A DNA stretch of 10,490 nt, taken from the NCBI GenBank assembly GCA_034189695.1, contig JAXHUA010000095.1, forward strand, positions 1 to 10,490, given 5' to 3'. Source of the stretch: JAXHUA01 sp034189695 (lineage in GTDB: Bacteria > Chloroflexota > Dehalococcoidia > E44-bin15). Shown one piece after another: positions 1 through 6,398 of this stretch. The number at the start of each line of letters is the position of its first letter. The stretch's first letter is position 1. The notes beneath the pieces are model-generated. The model saw only the letters and a program-made list of their open reading frames with translations, ran no database searches and was not told the origin of the DNA. A program made the position numbers and the translations under genes.

Positions 1-340
1 TAAGTTCCCTCGTGCTCACATCCTTCAACAGGTACCCCGCTGCACCTACGTCCAGCAGGGCGAAAATGTACTGGTCGTAGTCATAGGCGGTGAGCGCGAG
101 CACTGCGGTGCTGGGGTTGAGGGCCTTGATTCTCTTAGTGGCTTCGATGCCGTTGACCTTGGGCATGGCCACGTCCATCACCACCACGTCCGGCCTGAGC
201 TTCTCTGCCAGCTGCACTGCCTCTTCGCCGTCGCTGGCCTCGCCGACAACCTCCAGGTCTTCCTCACGGTCAAGGAACTGACGTATGCTCTCTCGCACCA
301 CCACATGATCCTCGGCGAGCAGTATCCTGATGTCGGCCAT
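1..340 (-). CDS. NarL/FixJ-type response regulator, receiver domain (3' part outside window)
   Basis: Reading leftwards from an ATG at 340, the first 113 residues form a complete receiver domain. The acidic pocket is at E10/D11, the phospho-acceptor is D56 in VVVMDVAMP, the switch threonine is T84 in LALTAYD, and the conserved lysine is K106 in GYLLKD. The start is supported by a purine-rich AGGAGGAG ribosome binding site a few bases upstream. The pattern EDHVVVRESI...GEASDGEEAV is typical of NarL/FixJ/LuxR-type regulators, so a C-terminal helix-turn-helix DNA-binding domain is expected beyond the left edge, but it is not visible here. Family knowledge says such proteins are phosphorylated by a sensor kinase and then bind promoters. 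The gene diverges from the two-CW/NuoEF hybrid gene, which could be a target, but that is inference only. Confidence 0.93.
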   Translation of the reverse strand, partial: MADIRILLAEDHVVVRESIRQFLDREEDLEVVGEASDGEEAVQLAEKLRPDVVVMDVAMPKVNGIEATKRIKALNPSTAVLALTAYDYDQYIFALLDVGAAGYLLKDVSTREL

Positions 341-370
341 AGCCCACGTCTCCTCCTCTTTGGAAAGACC

Positions 371-400
371 ACTATAGCACGTTCGTGTGGGAAACCTCAA
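371..400 (-). promoter_or_regulatory. Candidate sigma70-type promoter of the response regulator gene
   Basis: On the minus strand TTGAGG (400-395) is followed after 18 bases by TATAGT (376-371). Transcription would begin roughly 25 bases before the ATG at 340. The spacing and the -10 element are good and the -35 is moderate. The call is from sequence match only. Confidence 0.5.
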
Positions 401-428
401 CAAAAGGGCGCGGCGCGTGTGGCAAACC
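384..428. promoter_or_regulatory. Pair of 13-base direct repeats, candidate operator
   Basis: CGTGTGGGAAACC at 384-396 recurs as CGTGTGGCAAACC at 416-428, with 12 of 13 bases identical and starts 32 bases apart, about three helical turns. The first copy overlaps the -35 region of the response regulator promoter. Both lie in the intergenic space between the divergent genes, so binding of a regulator on one face of the DNA is plausible. Possible autoregulation is inference. Confidence 0.35.
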
Positions 429-457
429 CTAGTCGGACGTGCATCGATTCCTGTGGT

Positions 458-472
458 TTTCCTCGTAGGAAA
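458..472. repeat. Short perfect inverted repeat in the divergent promoter region
   Basis: TTTCCT, a 3-base centre CGT, then AGGAAA. This 6-base-arm palindrome lies 64 bases upstream of the ATG at 537 and could be a protein binding site. No clear promoter hexamers for the plus-strand gene were found next to it. It may be chance. Confidence 0.2.
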
Positions 473-536
473 TGCAGTCACTCCACCGATGGCGTGGTGC
501 ATTGCATGTGGTCAAATACACGTGGGGTGGAGAGAA

Positions 537-1517
537 ATGACGCAGAAGACAGAAACCGGAAAGGGTACCGTCCGCAAGGCGGATGGCTCTGACTTCTGGC
601 AGGGCAAGACGCCGTGCTGGGAGATGTGTCACTGCACGGGCGTGATAAGGAGCGAGTGTCCCGCCTACAAGTACCCGTCACTCCCTTGCTGGGAGATTGA
701 AGGCACCTACTGTAAATTGACTGCCGACGGGACAAGGGGCAACGACACCAGCATCTGTCGGCGTTGCCGCGTGTACAAGCGATGGGGAGAGAACAAGCCG
801 ATTGAGTTGAAGCTTTCCGGCAAAGGCATCGACAGTTTCCGCCGTTTCCTCAGGGAGAAGGCTGACGCTGCCATTGGCCAGGAGCCGGTAACGCCACCGA
901 GCGAGGCCGGCAGGCCCGGGTCGGAGGAGAAGGTCTGCGCAGATACATCTGGAAGGAGGTATGAGGTGTACTTCACGAAGCTGGACGAGATTATCGACAA
1001 ACAGAATGCCGAGGGAGTGTCACTGACCAAGACGCTGAAGGAGATCCAGGACGAGTATGATTGGCTGCCCATGGACGCGCTGGAGCACGTCAGTGAGCGG
1101 CTGAAGATACCGTCCACTAAGGTGTACCGCACTGCGATCATGGGTAAGGGCCTGAGCGTCATCCCGAGGGAAGGTCACCGTGTTGGGGCGGGTGTGTGTA
1201 TTGTCGACCTGCTCAAGCACTATCTCGACTTCCTTCGTCATGACTTGTGCGGAAAATGCGTTCCCTGCCGCGAGGGCATGCACCAAATGTGCAACATCGT
1301 GACTGACATTGCCGAGGGGAAGGGCGATGAGACCAGCGTAGGGACGCTGGAGGAGATAGCCGGATGGGTTGCCGAACTGGCAGCCTGCAACCAGGGAACC
1401 ATAGCCGCCAATATCGTACTGACCGCGCTGGGCGACCATAGAGACCAGATACGTGGCCATCTGCATGGGCGTGAGTGCCCCGCCAGTGTTTGCGGCCCAT
1501 GTGGAACGGAGGACTAA
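537..1517 (+). CDS. Two-CW-like / NuoE N-terminal / NuoF iron-sulfur C-terminal hybrid protein
   Basis: This is a 326-residue protein of unusual composition. Residues 24-82 are cysteine-rich with two Cys-Trp-Glu motifs (C27-W28-E29, C51-W52-E53) plus C31, C33, C41, C59, C74 and C77, resembling the 'two-CW' domain seen in some bacterial signalling and redox proteins. Residues about 145-200 match the N-terminal helical part of NuoE (LKEIQDEYDWLP, then SERLKIPSTKVY). Residues about 215-322 match the end of NuoF: GAGVCIVD, then C238-x2-C241-x2-C244 in CGKCVPCREG, and C284 as the likely fourth [4Fe-4S] ligand, followed by CPASVC. The thioredoxin-like [2Fe-2S] part of NuoE and the whole FMN/NADH-binding part of NuoF are absent. 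It therefore probably carries or senses electrons rather than oxidising NADH itself (inference). The ATG at 537 is chosen because GGGGTGGAGAGA lies just upstream. In-frame starts at 489 and 387 exist but have poorer sites. Two genes follow closely in the same direction. Confidence 0.85.
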   Translation: MTQKTETGKGTVRKADGSDFWQGKTPCWEMCHCTGVIRSECPAYKYPSLPCWEIEGTYCKLTADGTRGNDTSICRRCRVYKRWGENKPIELKLSGKGIDSFRRFLREKADAAIGQEPVTPPSEAGRPGSEEKVCADTSGRRYEVYFTKLDEIIDKQNAEGVSLTKTLKEIQDEYDWLPMDALEHVSERLKIPSTKVYRTAIMGKGLSVIPREGHRVGAGVCIVDLLKHYLDFLRHDLCGKCVPCREGMHQMCNIVTDIAEGKGDETSVGTLEEIAGWVAELAACNQGTIAANIVLTALGDHRDQIRGHLHGRECPASVCGPCGTED

Positions 1518-1544
1518 GGGCGCTTAGCGGGAAAGGTGATGACC

Positions 1545-1730
1545 ATGGGAGCGGAGCTAGGATCTGAACTGGGAAAGGACCAGCCGCCGACGGTGCCAAG
1601 GAAGGAACACTCCAACCAAGGCGTATCTCTACTGGAATCCTTGGTTCAGATGGATGGTTACGACTGGCACGAGGTGGAGGACGTCCACATCAGGGATTCT
1701 CAGAGGGAGAGGCGGTTGAGGCAGGCCTGA
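1545..1730 (+). CDS. Small protein homologous to the N-terminus of the next gene's product
   Basis: A 61-residue protein of unknown function. From the ATG at 1545 it aligns without a gap, residue for residue, to the first 61 residues of the downstream methyltransferase, with about 20 identities. They are densest in residues 26-49, around the shared core MD-x-YDW-x2-V-x-D (M36, D37, Y39-W41, V44, D46). This register supports 1545 over the in-frame starts GTG 1536 and ATG 1539, and AAGGTGAT just upstream can act as its ribosome binding site. It lies 27 bases after the hybrid gene and 47 before the methyltransferase, probably in one transcript. It is hydrophilic, with no signal peptide or membrane segment. 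It could be a real free-standing module, for example a partner that competes with the methyltransferase's N-terminus, or the remnant of a truncated tandem duplicate. Confidence 0.6.
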   Translation: MGAELGSELGKDQPPTVPRKEHSNQGVSLLESLVQMDGYDWHEVEDVHIRDSQRERRLRQA

Positions 1731-1777
1731 TAGCGCGTGGATATCGGCCAGGCGCCAGGCACGAGGAGGCGAGGACG

Positions 1778-2467
1778 ATGAAAGCGAGACAAGGACGCTT
1801 AACAGCAGAAGATGATCCCGAGGTCCGACCGCTGAGGGGCGATGTTGACCGTGGGGTGGCTGTGTCCGAGCTGCTCGCGAAGATGGATGAATACGATTGG
1901 ACCTCCGTGCAGGACATCAAGATTGACGAGGAGGAGCGAAGAGCAAGTTCGCGGCGGTTCAAGCGGTTCATTGACGATGCCGGGGTTGACCTGGACGGCT
2001 CAGTGCTCGACCTTGCCTGTGGCACCAACTCGTTTGCCTATAGCTACGAGGATACGGTAGCTGTTGACAATGACCCCTGCAAGATCAAGCGGCTGCGTGA
2101 GGACGGGATAAGGGCTGTGCTAGCAGGGGTCGAGGACCTCCCCTTTGAGGACAAGAGCTTCGATTACGTTGTGTCGTTCAGTCCGCCGCTGCAGCCCGTG
2201 GTTCACGACAAGCGCGGGTACGTTACGTTCGGCGTGAACCAGGAGTGGTGCAATAAAATCGTAGATGCCGCTCTCAGAATCGCGCGCAGAGAGGTGCTCA
2301 TAGCCTCGTACTTCATGGCGTTGCACCCGCCGCGCGAAGAGCGTGTTGAGAGAAGGGACAGCGAACGTTTCCAGTGGGTGTTGTACGAGGCTGATAACTC
2401 AGGTGAACATCTACTTGATGCTTGCCAAATCGACGATTCGTCTGAAGTAGGGAGTTCGAAAGCGTAG
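1778..2467 (+). CDS. Class I SAM-dependent methyltransferase with a short N-terminal extension
   Basis: A 229-residue protein with a Rossmann-like methyltransferase core. Motif I is VLDLACGTNSFAY (residues 76-88), the acidic loop that binds the SAM ribose is AVDNDP (95-100), and the region after it, EDLPFEDKSFDYVVSFSPP (119-137), is typical of the Methyltransf_11 type. The substrate cannot be told from sequence. The SPPL in motif IV only loosely resembles the (N/D/S)PP(Y/F/W) of amino-methyltransferases. The first ~60 residues, before the fold, carry the MDEYDW module shared with the preceding small protein and are not part of the usual fold. The start at 1778 has a purine-rich GAGGAGGCGAGG just upstream. 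It is probably co-transcribed with the two genes before it. Confidence 0.85.
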   Translation: MKARQGRLTAEDDPEVRPLRGDVDRGVAVSELLAKMDEYDWTSVQDIKIDEEERRASSRRFKRFIDDAGVDLDGSVLDLACGTNSFAYSYEDTVAVDNDPCKIKRLREDGIRAVLAGVEDLPFEDKSFDYVVSFSPPLQPVVHDKRGYVTFGVNQEWCNKIVDAALRIARREVLIASYFMALHPPREERVERRDSERFQWVLYEADNSGEHLLDACQIDDSSEVGSSKA

Positions 2468-2489
2468 AGCATTCCCGCTTCTAGCTGCT

Positions 2490-2530
2490 GAGGAGAAGTC
2501 GGGCAGTGCGTACCCCGCCGACCTCTCCTC
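2490..2530 (+). terminator. Hairpin after the methyltransferase gene, possible terminator
   Basis: GAGGAGAAGTCGG (2490-2502) pairs with CCGACCTCTCCTC (2518-2530): 13 positions, one A-C mismatch, 15-base loop. It begins 23 bases after the methyltransferase stop. The following bases (CTTCATATTGTAT) are only moderately T-rich, so termination strength is uncertain. Confidence 0.45.
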
Positions 2531-2583
2531 CTTCATATTGTATACACCAGCGTAGTGGGAATATGGGCCCAGGGAAGCTGTGG

Positions 2584-2616
2584 CGATGGCCGGGACCAAT
2601 CCGGTTTCGGCCATCG
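2584..2616. repeat. Strong 14-base-pair stem-loop in the intergenic region
   Basis: CGATGGCCG (2584-2592) is perfectly complementary to CGGCCATCG (2608-2616). Two G-U pairs and three more Watson-Crick pairs extend the stem inward to 14 pairs around a 5-base loop AATCC. It is followed by GGTTTCTGG, without a clear T-run. It could be a second terminator, an RNA element or a repeat of a dispersed family; one window cannot tell. Confidence 0.5.
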
Positions 2617-2684
2617 GGTTTCTGGGGCACCGGCCGGAGCAGGGGTTGCGGCCTAGAGGTGATTACCCCATCTGCGTGACGGGG

Positions 2685-2713
2685 TTGACACTCCCAACGC
2701 TTTCATCTATGGT
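2685..2713 (+). promoter_or_regulatory. Candidate sigma70-type promoter of the TPR gene
   Basis: A perfect TTGACA (2685-2690), 17-base spacer, then TATGGT (2708-2713, 4 of 6 matches to TATAAT). It lies after the two hairpins and before the TPR gene, giving a predicted leader of about 220 bases. A small GC hairpin, ACCCC (2665-2669) with GGGGT (2681-2685), abuts the -35. Confidence 0.5.
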
Positions 2714-2943
2714 ACCGACACTGGAACCCTTCTCTGTCGTAGCTGGCATGCACTACGATGAGAGACAGGGATACCCTGTTCAACGCCGGAGAGAACAGTC
2801 TGTAAGGAGTTCTCCGAGGCTCGGTTTACACCCCCCCGAGTGCAAGCCGTTGTGTCCTATTGGCCCTTGAGGTGTAGGTATCGGGGTGGGGATGTGGTCA
2901 GGGCAAATCGTTCAGAGCGAATACCTGTGGGGAGTTACTCGGG
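2714..2943 (+). other. Gene-free leader of the TPR gene with several small stem-loops
   Basis: No convincing gene is present. Visible structures are CGTAG/CTACG around 2739-2758, the perfect palindrome ACAGGGATACCCTGT (2765-2779), GAGAAC (2791-2796) with GTTCTC (2809-2814), and CTCGG with CCGAG around a C-run near 2820-2840. I do not recognise a known riboswitch consensus. A purine-rich GTGGGGAG lies about 10 bases before the TPR start. Confidence 0.35.
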
Positions 2944-4323
2944 ATGGGTGACGCTGAACAGCATTTCCAGGCGGGCAAGCGACTACATGACCTGGGGCGT
3001 CTGAACGAGGCCATACTGGAGTATAGCCGGGCGATCGAGTTCGACCCGGGGATGGCCAGGGCCTACCACAGTCGCGGGCTGGCTTACGGCCACGCCGGGA
3101 ACCCTCGCCAGGCGATCCAGAACTACAGCCAGGCGATACGCCTGGACCCCCAACTCGCCGGTGCGTATCGGGACAGAGGCATAGCATATTGTGACGTCGA
3201 CGAAGCGCTTCAGGCGATCAAGGACTTCGACGAAGCCATCCGCCTCGAGCCCGGGCTCGCTGAGGCCTACTACAGGCGGGGCGTCGCCTACCGCGTCATG
3301 GGCGACTTCTACCGTGGAATCAAAGACCTGGATGAGGCGATACGACTTGACCATCGGGGGGCTCAGGCATACTGCGAGCGAGGCTGTGTTTACTCCGAGC
3401 TTGGCGAGTACCATACGGCCATTGATGACTTCGATGAAGCCGTCAAGCTTGATCCGAATAGCACGAAGGCATTCGTGAGCCGGGGCAATGCATATGCCAG
3501 TCTAGGCAAGCTGCGCCGGGCGATCGAGGACTACACGGAAGCCATCCGTCTTGATCCTGAACTTGCCCAGGCTTACCACAGCCGTGGCATAGCGTACAGG
3601 GAACTCGCTGAATTCGAGTTGGCCATCAGAGACCTTGACCACGCTATTCGCCTTGACCCGGAGCTGGCCGGGGACTATGACAACCGTGGGAATGCGTACG
3701 CTAACCTGGGGCAATTCAGGCGGGCGATCGAGGACTACGACGAGGCCATCCGCTTGGAGCCGGAACTGGCGGTCTCATACTACAATCGGGCCAACGCCAA
3801 TCGGGAGTTGGGTGAGTTTGAGCGTGCCATCGAGGACTACGGTCAGGCCATCCGCCTTGATCCGGAGTACACGAAGGCGTACAACAACAGGGGGAATGCG
3901 TACGCCAGCATAGGCAGGCTCAAGGAAGCCGTCGAGGACTACACCGAGGCCATCCGACTGGAACCGGGACTGTCCACCTCCCACTACAACCGCGCCAACG
4001 CACGCGCCGGCCTGGGACACACGCAGGAAGCGATTGAGGACTATGACGAAGCCATACGGCTGGACCCACACTACGCCAAGGCCTACTACAACCGAGGCAT
4101 CGCCTATGCAACGCTTGGGAACCTGCGACAGGCGATTGATGACTACAGCCAGGCCACCCGGGTCAACCCGCGCTATGCCAAAGCCTACGTCGCTCGCGCG
4201 GCTGTGTACACAGTCCTGAACATGGATGAGCAGGCTCAGGAAGACATCGACCGGGCGCTGGAGCTGGGTGTCGACCCGATTCTCTTGGAAGTGCGGTTGG
4301 AGGAACTGAGGAAGCGCCGCTAG
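2944..4323 (+). CDS. Protein of 13 tandem TPR repeats
   Basis: A 459-residue protein. After 3 leading residues come 13 consecutive repeats of exactly 34 residues (residues 4-445), then a 14-residue charged tail (ILLEVRLEELRKRR). The repeat consensus is A-x-A-Y-x-N/S-R-G-x-A-Y-x-x-L-G, then A-I-x-D-Y-x-E-A-I-R-L-D/E-P, the canonical TPR helix pair. There is no signal peptide or membrane segment, so a cytoplasmic scaffold for protein-protein contacts is expected. By length the array should make more than one superhelical turn. The partner cannot be named. The first and last repeats are the most divergent and would act as caps, and repeat 13 ends in GVDP rather than LDP. The gene faces the hydrogenase operon but is convergent to it, so a shared role is not implied. 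Confidence 0.93.
   Translation: MGDAEQHFQAGKRLHDLGRLNEAILEYSRAIEFDPGMARAYHSRGLAYGHAGNPRQAIQNYSQAIRLDPQLAGAYRDRGIAYCDVDEALQAIKDFDEAIRLEPGLAEAYYRRGVAYRVMGDFYRGIKDLDEAIRLDHRGAQAYCERGCVYSELGEYHTAIDDFDEAVKLDPNSTKAFVSRGNAYASLGKLRRAIEDYTEAIRLDPELAQAYHSRGIAYRELAEFELAIRDLDHAIRLDPELAGDYDNRGNAYANLGQFRRAIEDYDEAIRLEPELAVSYYNRANANRELGEFERAIEDYGQAIRLDPEYTKAYNNRGNAYASIGRLKEAVEDYTEAIRLEPGLSTSHYNRANARAGLGHTQEAIEDYDEAIRLDPHYAKAYYNRGIAYATLGNLRQAIDDYSQATRVNPRYAKAYVARAAVYTVLNMDEQAQEDIDRALELGVDPILLEVRLEELRKRR
2953..4278 (+). repeat. Thirteen in-frame 102-base units coding TPR motifs
   Basis: Thirteen contiguous 102-base units without insertion or deletion. Segments coding AIEDY-x-EAIRL are very similar between units, for example repeats 6, 8, 10 and 11. 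Repeats 6 and 10 both start TKA and contain RGNAYAS, with EDYTEAIRL further on, hinting at duplication of a four-unit block. Confidence 0.85.
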
Positions 4324-4332
4324 GCCGAAACA

Positions 4333-4361
4333 ATGTGCCGAGCCATCCTGGCTCGGCACGT
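4333..4361. terminator. Strong hairpin between convergent genes, likely bidirectional terminator
   Basis: GTGCCGAGCC (4335-4344) and GGCTCGGCAC (4350-4359) form a perfect 10-pair stem with a 5-base loop ATCCT, extended by one T-G and one A-T pair. It begins 9 bases after the TPR stop. On the minus strand it is followed by ATTGTTTC. There is no long T-run on the plus side. The position between converging transcripts fits a two-way terminator. Confidence 0.65.
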
Positions 4362-4378
4362 ATCGAATCAGAAATCCG

Positions 4379-4407
4379 TCCCGGTGGCTCCCGCCATTGT
4401 ACCGGGA
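4379..4407. repeat. Second hairpin in the convergent intergenic region
   Basis: TCCCGGT (4379-4385) pairs with ACCGGGA (4401-4407), 15-base loop. CTCCCG inside the loop could pair alternatively with CGGGAG. It lies downstream of the hydrogenase operon and may help end that transcript. Confidence 0.35.
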
Positions 4408-4483
4408 GGACTGATATCCGTTGCGGTTCTTGAGGAGGTCGCAAGCCTCTCTGGCTGTCCTGACGCCCCAGACTGACCGTGGG

Positions 4484-4948
4484 TCAGGCTGCTCCCACCT
4501 CCTCCAAGACGAGCTTCACTACCTCCGGTATTGCCTGCTCTACCTTGTCCGTCATCTCTTCAGTGACCTGCGTCACCTCCCGGATTCCTACAGCATACAG
4601 CGTCACTTCTTCCGGCATCTCGTCTGGGAAAAGCCTCTTGGCTATCTCAATAGTCGTTGCCAGGTTGAAGTGGTGTGGCGAAATGGCGGATCGCGATGGG
4701 TCACAGACCTTCTCCGGCTTGAGCCTGTAGATGGTGCCAACCTCGCCGTTCTCAGTCATTATGGCGTCAATGACGACCAGCTTGTCGTAGCCGACGAAAA
4801 GCTCCAGCAGGTTCAGTCCATCGAAGCTGACGTCCCGGACATCGATGTCTTCGTCCACGATCCTGCTGGACAACTCACGCGAAACGTGAGCGCCAAGGGC
4901 GTCGTCCCCCAGGATTGTGTTGCCAATGCCCAGAATCAGCGTACGCAT
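4484..4948 (-). CDS. [NiFe]-hydrogenase maturation protease (peptidase family M52, HyaD/HybD/HoxW type)
   Basis: A 154-residue protein of normal family length. It begins MRTLILGIGNTILGDDALG, the signature of the family. The probable nickel-sensing residues, by comparison with E. coli HybD (E16, D62, H93), are D15/D16, D61 in VVIDAI, and H92/H93 in SPHHFNL. In this family the protease checks that nickel is in place, then cuts the C-terminal tail from the large subunit so the active site can close. The large subunit just upstream has such a tail. The ATG at 4948 is one base after the large-subunit stop, and its GAGGAG ribosome binding site lies within the end of that gene, suggesting coupled translation. 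It is the last gene of the operon in the window. Confidence 0.93.
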   Translation of the reverse strand: MRTLILGIGNTILGDDALGAHVSRELSSRIVDEDIDVRDVSFDGLNLLELFVGYDKLVVIDAIMTENGEVGTIYRLKPEKVCDPSRSAISPHHFNLATTIEIAKRLFPDEMPEEVTLYAVGIREVTQVTEEMTDKVEQAIPEVVKLVLEEVGAA

Positions 4949-4949
4949 G

Positions 4950-6374
4950 TCAACTCCTCAGCACGCGGCGAACTTGACCGTCGGAGTCAATGATGGCGAC
5001 CTCGAGGGGCATATGCCCCAGGGCGTGGGAGGAACAGGAGAGGCATGGGTCGTAGCAGCGAATGGCGACCTCGACGCGATTCAGTATGCCTTCGGTGACG
5101 TTGCCATCCTTGATGAACTCTCTGGCCACTTCCGATACCGCTCGGTTCATGGCCAGGTTGTTGTTGCCGGTGGCAACGATCAGGTTGGCGCGCCGCATCT
5201 TACCGGTCCGGTCCACCCAGTAGTGGTGGAACAAGGTGCCCCTCGGCGCTTCTATGACTCCTATTCCCTCCTCGTTTATGCGGTCCGAATCGACCCAGAT
5301 GTCCGTATCGCAGATGTGGTCGTCTTCAGCAAGCCTCTTGATTTCCTCGGCGCAGTTCAGCATCTCGATCAAGCGCGCGTAGTGGAAGTACAGCGAAGCC
5401 TGAACCATGCCGCCCTCGTTCAGTTTCTTGAAGTTGGCGAACTCCTCGTTCGCCAGAGGGGTTGTACATCCGTCGGCCACATTGAGCCGCCCCAGAGGGC
5501 CCACGCGATACATACCGCGTGGGTACCCGAGTTTCTTGTAGTAAGGGAACTTCAGGTACGACCAGTCCTCTACCTTCTCCTCGATGATGGAGAGGTAGCT
5601 CTCCGGCGGTATGTCGTCTTCGAGCACGTAGCCCTTGCCGTCCTTCAGCCTGAGCTTGCCGTCGTAGTACTCGACGTTGCCGTTCTGGTCCACCAGCCCC
5701 AGGTAGGCGCTTGCGAAGTCGGCAAAGGTATTGACCACGTCGGGGTTCTTGACACAGTAGTCCTTGAACAGCTCAACGGCGAACTGACAGTTCGCGATTG
5801 CCTCATCCACCTCGCTGAGGATCGCGTCACGCGTTTCCGGGCTCAGCGCTCTGTTCATCCCCCCGGGGATGGCGGCGTTGGGATGGACTCTCTTGTCGCC
5901 CATCTTCTCGATGATCTTCTGCCCGAATGCCCGAGTCTTCACGCCCTTCTTGGCGGCTTCGGGTAGCTCAGCGATAAGCCCCATCACGTTCCGCTTGGCC
6001 GGGTCGGCGTCCATGCCGAAAAGCAGGTCGGGGCTGGCCAGGTGGAAGAAGTGCAGGGCGTGTGACTGCACCAGTTGAGCCATGTGGATGAGCCGGCGCA
6101 GCTTCTGCGCTGTGGGCGTGAGTTGCACCCCGAGAATGGCGTCACCGGCTTTGGCTGAGGCCAGGTGGTGGCTGACCGGGCAGATGCCGCATATCCTGGC
6201 CGTTATCAGCGGCATTTCCCAGAAGGGGCGTCCCTCGCAGAACTTCTCAAACCCGCGCACCTGCGTGACGTGAAACCGGGCCTGGTCCACGTTGCCGGTG
6301 TCGTCGAGGAGGATTGTTACCTTTCCGTGCCCCTCGACACGGGTGACTGGCTCAATGACTATCTTCTTACTCAT
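4950..6374 (-). CDS. hoxH: [NiFe]-hydrogenase large (catalytic) subunit, group 3 type
   Basis: A 474-residue protein carrying both nickel-binding motifs: RICGICPVSHH near the N-terminus (C62, C65) and DPCLSCSSH near the C-terminus (C444, C447). It holds the Ni-Fe(CN)2CO centre that splits or forms H2. The 24 residues after H450 (starting ALGHMPLEV) are the tail expected to be removed by the protease encoded next. The motif forms and the DPCLSC-x2-HA-x-G-x-MPL ending fit soluble group 3c/3d enzymes (MvhA/HoxH). The diaphorase-like neighbours favour a HoxH or HydL-type assignment, so the symbol is approximate. There is no membrane segment. The start at 6374 has AGAGGGGGA upstream, and the gene follows the small subunit after 24 bases. 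Confidence 0.95.
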   Translation of the reverse strand: MSKKIVIEPVTRVEGHGKVTILLDDTGNVDQARFHVTQVRGFEKFCEGRPFWEMPLITARICGICPVSHHLASAKAGDAILGVQLTPTAQKLRRLIHMAQLVQSHALHFFHLASPDLLFGMDADPAKRNVMGLIAELPEAAKKGVKTRAFGQKIIEKMGDKRVHPNAAIPGGMNRALSPETRDAILSEVDEAIANCQFAVELFKDYCVKNPDVVNTFADFASAYLGLVDQNGNVEYYDGKLRLKDGKGYVLEDDIPPESYLSIIEEKVEDWSYLKFPYYKKLGYPRGMYRVGPLGRLNVADGCTTPLANEEFANFKKLNEGGMVQASLYFHYARLIEMLNCAEEIKRLAEDDHICDTDIWVDSDRINEEGIGVIEAPRGTLFHHYWVDRTGKMRRANLIVATGNNNLAMNRAVSEVAREFIKDGNVTEGILNRVEVAIRCYDPCLSCSSHALGHMPLEVAIIDSDGQVRRVLRS

Positions 6375-6398
6375 CGTGTCCCCCTCTATCCATGAACC

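Noticed and set aside
387..536. Longer N-terminus for the hybrid protein
   Set aside because: The extra residues run through the promoter region and direct repeats, and the starts at 387 and 489 lack a good ribosome binding site, whereas 537 has one.
2411..2614. Minus-strand frame of 67 codons overlapping the methyltransferase end
   Set aside because: It overlaps a real gene and two hairpins, with no recognisable product.
2580..2870. Plus-strand frame of 96 codons in the intergenic gap
   Set aside because: Its start is inside a strong hairpin, it runs through the predicted promoter, and the product shows no family-like pattern. An AGGGAAG upstream is not enough to support it.
2953..4278. 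CRISPR-like or other DNA repeat array
   Set aside because: The periodic 102-base units are coding and in frame, and are explained by TPR motifs. No CRISPR repeat-spacer pattern, tRNA, rRNA or transposase was found in the window.
4473..4487. Small hairpin CTGACC/GGTCAG at the protease stop codon
   Set aside because: The stem has only six pairs, overlaps the stop codon and is not followed by a T-run, so it is unlikely to be the terminator.
4917..5966. Long plus-strand open frame (349 codons)
   Set aside because: It lies wholly opposite the hydrogenase large subunit and the end of the protease gene, whose motifs are unmistakable. The product has no recognisable motif and is an antisense shadow.
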